Assembly (NCBI GenBank): GCA_009746045.1
Contig: RPFO01002162.1
Location: 50,451 to 114,450 of the forward strand
Reading direction: 5' to 3'
Origin: Mesostigma viride
Lineage: Eukaryota > Streptophyta > Mesostigmatophyceae > Mesostigmatales > Mesostigmataceae
DNA length: 64,000 bases
Below, in pieces: positions 60,600 to 64,000 of the stretch; position 1 is the first letter of the stretch; every line of letters begins with the position of its first letter. A model generated the notes under the pieces. It did not search any database. It saw only the letters and a program-made list of their open reading frames with translations, and was not told the DNA's origin. A program made the translations under genes and the position numbers.

Positions 60600-60973
60600 T
60601 GGAGCTTGGAAAGTTCCAAAAAATGGTGTGCAAGGTCCCTCAAAGATATTGCTCGTGTGTTTACCAGATTTTGCAGACGACTGATAGAGAAAAAAGGATG
60701 GTTGAACCACCGACAATGGAAAAATTCCGCGCGTAGGCCTTGCAAAAGCCACTTGATGTAGGTGTGCTCCTCGAAAAGATCTGGAAAGATTCTGGAAATG
60801 TCTGTGAAAACGACTTTAGCTCTCTCCCAATATTCGTCGAAAGATTCGCCCTGCAGCTGGGAAAGCTGTACTGCCGAGAATAGACGCCGAGATTCTCGCG
60901 GAAACCACGGATTCATAAAAAATCTTGGTGCAGGCAGGGCTCTGGATGGGGACGTCTTGAAACGCAGGCTCAC
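60600..60973 (-). pseudogene. Ty3-type gag fragment in the Copia-4 leader
   Basis: Between the priming site and the copia gag, a minus-strand frame reads FSAVQLSQLQGESFDEYW, then ERAKVVF and KWLLQGL, matching the conserved LQ-GES-x-EYW-R block of Ty3/gypsy retrotransposon gags and not copia. It has no start or stop consistent with a complete gene. It looks like a captured fragment of another element. Confidence 0.5.
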
Positions 60974-61066
60974 GACTGTCGACCAGCGGCGTCCGGGCTT
61001 CGTCAGGCAAATACAAGTTATGAAATATCGCCGTTTACCAAATATTTAACCAGAAAAAGCTTTCTG

Positions 61067-61166
61067 GCCAGGTGCGCAGGCCAGGTGCGCAGGCCAGGTG
61101 CGCAGGCCAGGTGCGCAGGCCAGGTGCGCAGGCTAGGTGCGCAGGCTAGGTGCGCAGGCCAGGTGC
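61067..61166. repeat. 13-bp tandem repeat (GGCCAGGTGCGCA), about 7.5 units
   Basis: Near-perfect 13-bp units lie in the Copia-4 leader, with GGCTAGG variants toward the 3' side. Confidence 0.93.
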
Positions 61167-61235
61167 TGGTCGGCTGCTGCAGGACTTCAACGACGAAATG
61201 TTGTACGCGTAATTAATATTGGAGTCGGCCGTGGC

Positions 61236-61253
61236 CCCTCGCTTTCGATACCA
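61236..61253 (-). promoter_or_regulatory. Copia-4 primer binding site
   Basis: On the minus strand, TGGTATCGAAAGCGAGGG directly follows the LTR end. The first seven bases equal the initiator-Met tRNA complement commonly used by copia elements. Confidence 0.7.
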
Positions 61254-61533
61254 TGTTAAAAACGGAGGAGGAGGAAAGATCTTTGAGCCGTTTCGACCTC
61301 AATATATGTTGTATTAATGATTAAATTGCGTAGTGACAAAAGACATGGCCAACAAGGCCTTCCCAACAAGGGAATCGACCCAACAAGGGTGACGACTCCG
61401 ACCAACAAGGTCTTTCCAACAAGGAATTCCCAACAAGGGTGTGAGTTGGACCAACAAGGTGACTTTCATTAGAAAATAGATTACGTTTTTATATCTTGTG
61501 TCGACCAAGGCATTGATGCTGAAAAGATGCCGA
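61254..61533 (-). repeat. Copia-4 5' LTR, first part
   Basis: It matches 56405-56688 nearly base for base, including the seven CCAACAAGG motifs. It is interrupted by LTR-R, and the LTR resumes at about 63632. Confidence 0.85.
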
Positions 61534-62060
61534 TAATTAACACCGGCATGCGTCACACGCCGGCCTGAACAGTGCTGAAAACGCCACTACAAACAACGTG
61601 GCCACGCACCCCCAGGCTAGTGCGTTAACCGTACAGGTAGTTATACAAGGTTCCCAAGACTGACAAACATAAAACTCGCCCATCGACCCCTTGGGCCAGT
61701 CCGAATCCACTATACAATAATTAATCACGACTCACTAAAGAACCCAAATCAGCCAAAGATTCGTTAAGCAACCAGCCGACCCTACAGGTCCCCTCCTAAC
61801 CTCAGCTGGTGCAACCAAACACGAATCTTTGCAACCAAGTCGTATAAAACCTACAATTAATTTTCTCGGACCGCTAATCAATAGCCACCGACCCTTATAA
61901 ACAACCGGGTCATCCAAGGAAAATTCGGGCGAGCAGGAAACCCTTTGTACAGATCGAATTAGTCAGCCCATGTCGCAGACAGCCTTCCACATCCAGGCCA
62001 AGGCATGGCGGCCTTATCTTTCCCGCATGCGTTAATTAAACTATATTCAGAGAAAACCGA
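61534..62060. repeat. LTR-R left terminal repeat
   Basis: It has a hairpin CCGGC...GCCGG near the start and a TTAATTAA close to the end. It is the partner of 63105-63631. Confidence 0.8.
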
Positions 62061-62831
62061 TTAAGATCACTCAGCTCCCAAGAAGACCAGCATTTGATTG
62101 AATACAATAAGTGGAGCCCTGCCACAAATGCAGCAGTTAGCAGTGGCCTTAAGGTTTCTCAATCCGCACGCGGAAGCAAGAAGCCTCCACCCAATTACCC
62201 CCCCTGGCGCCAACCCCATTGCGCCGATTAAACTCATGACCACCGTGCGCGAAAGAGCGTGTCGCAACATCTTAAATGGCGACTCAGCCCGCGCTAGGCT
62301 ATATTAACCCCCGCAGGGGCCCGCTGGTTACAATGCGACACAAGCCGGTGACCACCCCAAAAGCAAGCCCTCAAAAAGAGCCAGCATTTCGCCATTCCGG
62401 AACCGTCCAAAAAGGAAAGAGGTTTTACGACACCATAAGAGATTGAGCCGCGCAGCAGGTGCTGAGACGAAAAGGAACGACAAAGGTCTGGCGTAGCCTC
62501 GCCTCCCTAAGACGCCCTCCCCAACTCGAGTCTCACAATAGGGAAATTTCTAGCTTCGGAGCGCAACTCTCGTGCGGCTCCTATTGTCCCCAACCACCCC
62601 CCCTCGGCAGGGGCAGCTGGACAACTGACCTGCCGCCGCAAAAAATAATTTATGAAAAAACAGGCCGTTGCTGACAGGAACCTGGTTCAGGACCTTTTGA
62701 GTCCAGGTCACTTCCCACGCACCATCGCAAGGTGGCAAGCCTGCGATGTGACACTAGAGCTGTTTTAGTAACTTATAAACAGCTCCGCCGAAGCTGGCCA
62801 AACCGCCGGAGTAGCGCCCCATCCTTCGCCC

Positions 62832-63107
62832 ATGTCAAAAAGACCCGCAGCCGGGGAAAACGACATGGGGGTAAATTTAAATTTTCTTTCCGTTGCACGA
62901 CCAACTATACTATGCTTGGTCGAACAACTTAGCGGTTGTGCCACCATCTGCCTCGGCTACAAGACAGATGCAACCCGCGCTAGAATGTGCAATTTTGCAC
63001 AGGCGGCCATTGCCGCCATTGTGAAAGAAACAATTGCGGATCATTGCCTGCCTAGCTTGCTTAAGGCATGGCCCGCCGACACACAAGCTGACATCATCCT
63101 AAATTAA
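62832..63107 (+). CDS. LTR-R internal ORF, unknown (91 aa)
   Basis: MSKRPAAGENDMGVN starts a frame with a hydrophobic/Cys-containing middle, ending just inside the right repeat. No similarity is recognised, and it could be chance. Confidence 0.25.
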   Translation: MSKRPAAGENDMGVNLNFLSVARPTILCLVEQLSGCATICLGYKTDATRARMCNFAQAAIAAIVKETIADHCLPSLLKAWPADTQADIILN

Positions 63108-63631
63108 TTAACACCGGCATGCGTCACACGCCGGCCTGAACAGTGCTGAAAACGCCACTACAAACAACGTGGCCACGCACCCCCAGGCTAGTGCGTTAAC
63201 CGTACAGGTAGTTATACAAGGTTCCCAAGACTGACAAACATAAAACTCGCCCATCGACCCCTTGGGCCAGTCCGAATCCACTATACAATAATTAATCACG
63301 ACTCACTAAAGAACCCAAATCAGCCAAAGATTCGTTAAGCAACCAGCCGACCCTACAGGTCCCCTCCTAACCTCAGCTGGTGCAACCAAACACGAATCTT
63401 TGCAACCAAGTCGTATAAAACCTACAATTAATTTTCTCGGACCGCTAATCAATAGCCACCGACCCTTATAAACAACCGGGTCATCCAAGGAAAATTCGGG
63501 CGAGCAGGAAACCCTTTGTACAGATCGAATTAGTCAGCCCATGTCGCAGACAGCCTTCCACATCCAGGCCAAGGCATGGCGGCCTTATCTTTCCCGCATG
63601 CGTTAATTAAACTATATTCAGAGAAAACCGA
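63105..63631. repeat. LTR-R right terminal repeat
   Basis: It is identical by eye to 61534-62060. Confidence 0.8.
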
Positions 63632-64000
63632 ACGTTTTATATCTTGTGTCGACCAAGGCATTGATGCTGAAAAGATGCGATAAGATGAACTAGATGCCGA
63701 TAAGGTGTCTCGAATGTTCTAGAGCATCATCGAGAAGATAAGGTTCAGGAATATTCGATAAAGATGCCGACACCCTGATGAGTGTCTACATGTTCGAGCT
63801 GTACTGTCGTTCGGCACACCCTTTTTATATGATAACTGTCGACTAAACAAATTCGTCACAAATTCTACATTGCATCGTCAAAACATTGCAAATATTTAGA
63901 AACAATTCCGGTGAAGAGTTAGCTGATCTAATTGCAAAAGGGTAACACTCGGTTCCCTGGCTACCAACGATCAGGTTCTTGACCAAAAGTACGTCGAATG
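63632..64000 (-). repeat. Copia-4 5' LTR, second part (cut by window end)
   Basis: It begins with the duplicated flank of about 52 bp and then follows 56690-57004 with small indels (GATGCGATAAG against GATGCCGATAAG; TTGCAAAAGGG against TTGCAAAGGG). Confidence 0.82.

Larger units (their letters stand above)
61534..63631. mobile_element. LTR-R: small element with about 527-bp terminal direct repeats
   Basis: Terminal repeats (61534-62060 and 63105-63631) look identical; they begin TAATTAACACCGGCATGCG and end GAGAAAACCGA. These are not TG...CA ends. The interior (62061-63104) has one plus-strand frame of 91 codons and no pol. Instead of a short target duplication, the element is flanked by a duplicated segment of about 52 bp of the Copia-4 LTR (ACGTTTTATATCTTGTG ... 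GATGCCGATAA). Orientation and class are uncertain. Confidence 0.7.
20360..64000 (+). mobile_element. Gypsy-A: host Ty3/gypsy element of the nested cluster (runs past window end)
   Basis: It starts with a 669-bp LTR and reads HBD ORF, gag, protease, RT, RNase H on the plus strand, but its pieces are separated by four insertions: 23341-25058, 25093-36442, 39106-55367 and 56405 to beyond the window. Removing the first three restores continuous coding across each join (codons around 23336/25063, 25092/36448 and 39105/55373 are in phase). The base before the LTR is the end of CCCAT (20355-20359), the expected left target duplication. Integrase and the 3' LTR should lie beyond 64000. Several frameshifts and one stop suggest it is the oldest layer. 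Confidence 0.85.
56405..64000 (-). mobile_element. Copia-4: gag-only copia-type LTR element with two nested inserts
   Basis: The 3' LTR is 56405-57069 continued at 59550-59601; the 5' LTR is 61254-about 61533 continued at about 63632 past the window end. The priming site TGGTATCGAAAGC (minus strand) abuts 61254. The internal region (59602-61253) holds a gag and a leader but no pol, so it is non-autonomous. The left target copy is probably ACGTG (56400-56404). LTR-Q is inserted in the 3' LTR and LTR-R in the 5' LTR. Confidence 0.82.

Overview
The window reads as eukaryotic nuclear DNA, most likely from a green alga. It holds one spliced protein-kinase gene whose introns follow GT-AG rules with G-rich donors (GTAAGC, GTGGGT, GTGGGG) and acceptors of the CCGCAG, CTGCAG and CACCAG type. 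It also holds long intronic minisatellites and a dense pile of LTR and tyrosine-recombinase retrotransposons. No rRNA, tRNA, CRISPR array or bacterial-type operon is visible. I cannot name the species. A chlorophyte or prasinophyte is an inference from intron style and element types.

Region 1 (1-6275) is gene-poor flank. It carries a 9-bp minisatellite (about 1081-1705), two copies of a TIR transposon of about 0.76 kb, each with its own perfect 8-bp target duplication (3113-3880 and 4381-5132), and a 285-bp element with 93-bp inverted arms between them (4066-4350). Region 2 (6276-19918) is a five-exon TKL-like Ser/Thr kinase gene of 485 codons that ends in a CaaX-type box (CIVM). Its intron 1 has a hexanucleotide array. 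Intron 2 has a GGGA array of about 0.53 kb followed by an octamer array. Intron 3 hosts a complete 8.47-kb antisense LTR retrotransposon (Copia-1).

Region 3 (20360 to beyond 64000) appears to be a single Ty3/gypsy element (Gypsy-A) blown apart by nested insertions. In order, Gypsy-A contains: a TTAA-flanked DNA element (23341-25058); a pol-less copia element (Copia-3, 25093-36442) that itself contains the nearly intact Copia-2 (26521-34691); a chromovirus (Gypsy-B, 39106-55367) that itself contains a PAT/DIRS-like tyrosine-recombinase retrotransposon (40363-45862); and a gag-only copia-like element (Copia-4, 56405 to beyond 64000) that contains two small LTR elements (LTR-Q, 57070-59544; LTR-R, about 61534-63631). 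Five of these junctions are fixed by matching 5-bp target duplications, and most interrupted reading frames rejoin in frame when the inserts are removed.

The most novel-looking material is a pair of related Ty1/copia-type elements, Copia-1 and Copia-2. Both have (i) LTR ends AGTTAG...CTAA(A/C)T instead of TG...CA, (ii) an integrase that precedes a retropepsin-like domain, giving the order gag-IN-PR-RT-RH, (iii) an HGDD reverse-transcriptase box, (iv) retropepsin motifs DTNS/DTQA lacking the usual Gly, and (v) extra ORFs ahead of gag. In Copia-2, gag and integrase share one frame separated only by a UGA-CUAG stop context. Also notable are a separate RNase-H1-type hybrid-binding-domain ORF upstream of gag in both gypsy elements and a 2A-like motif between the RNase H and tyrosine-recombinase parts of the PAT element.
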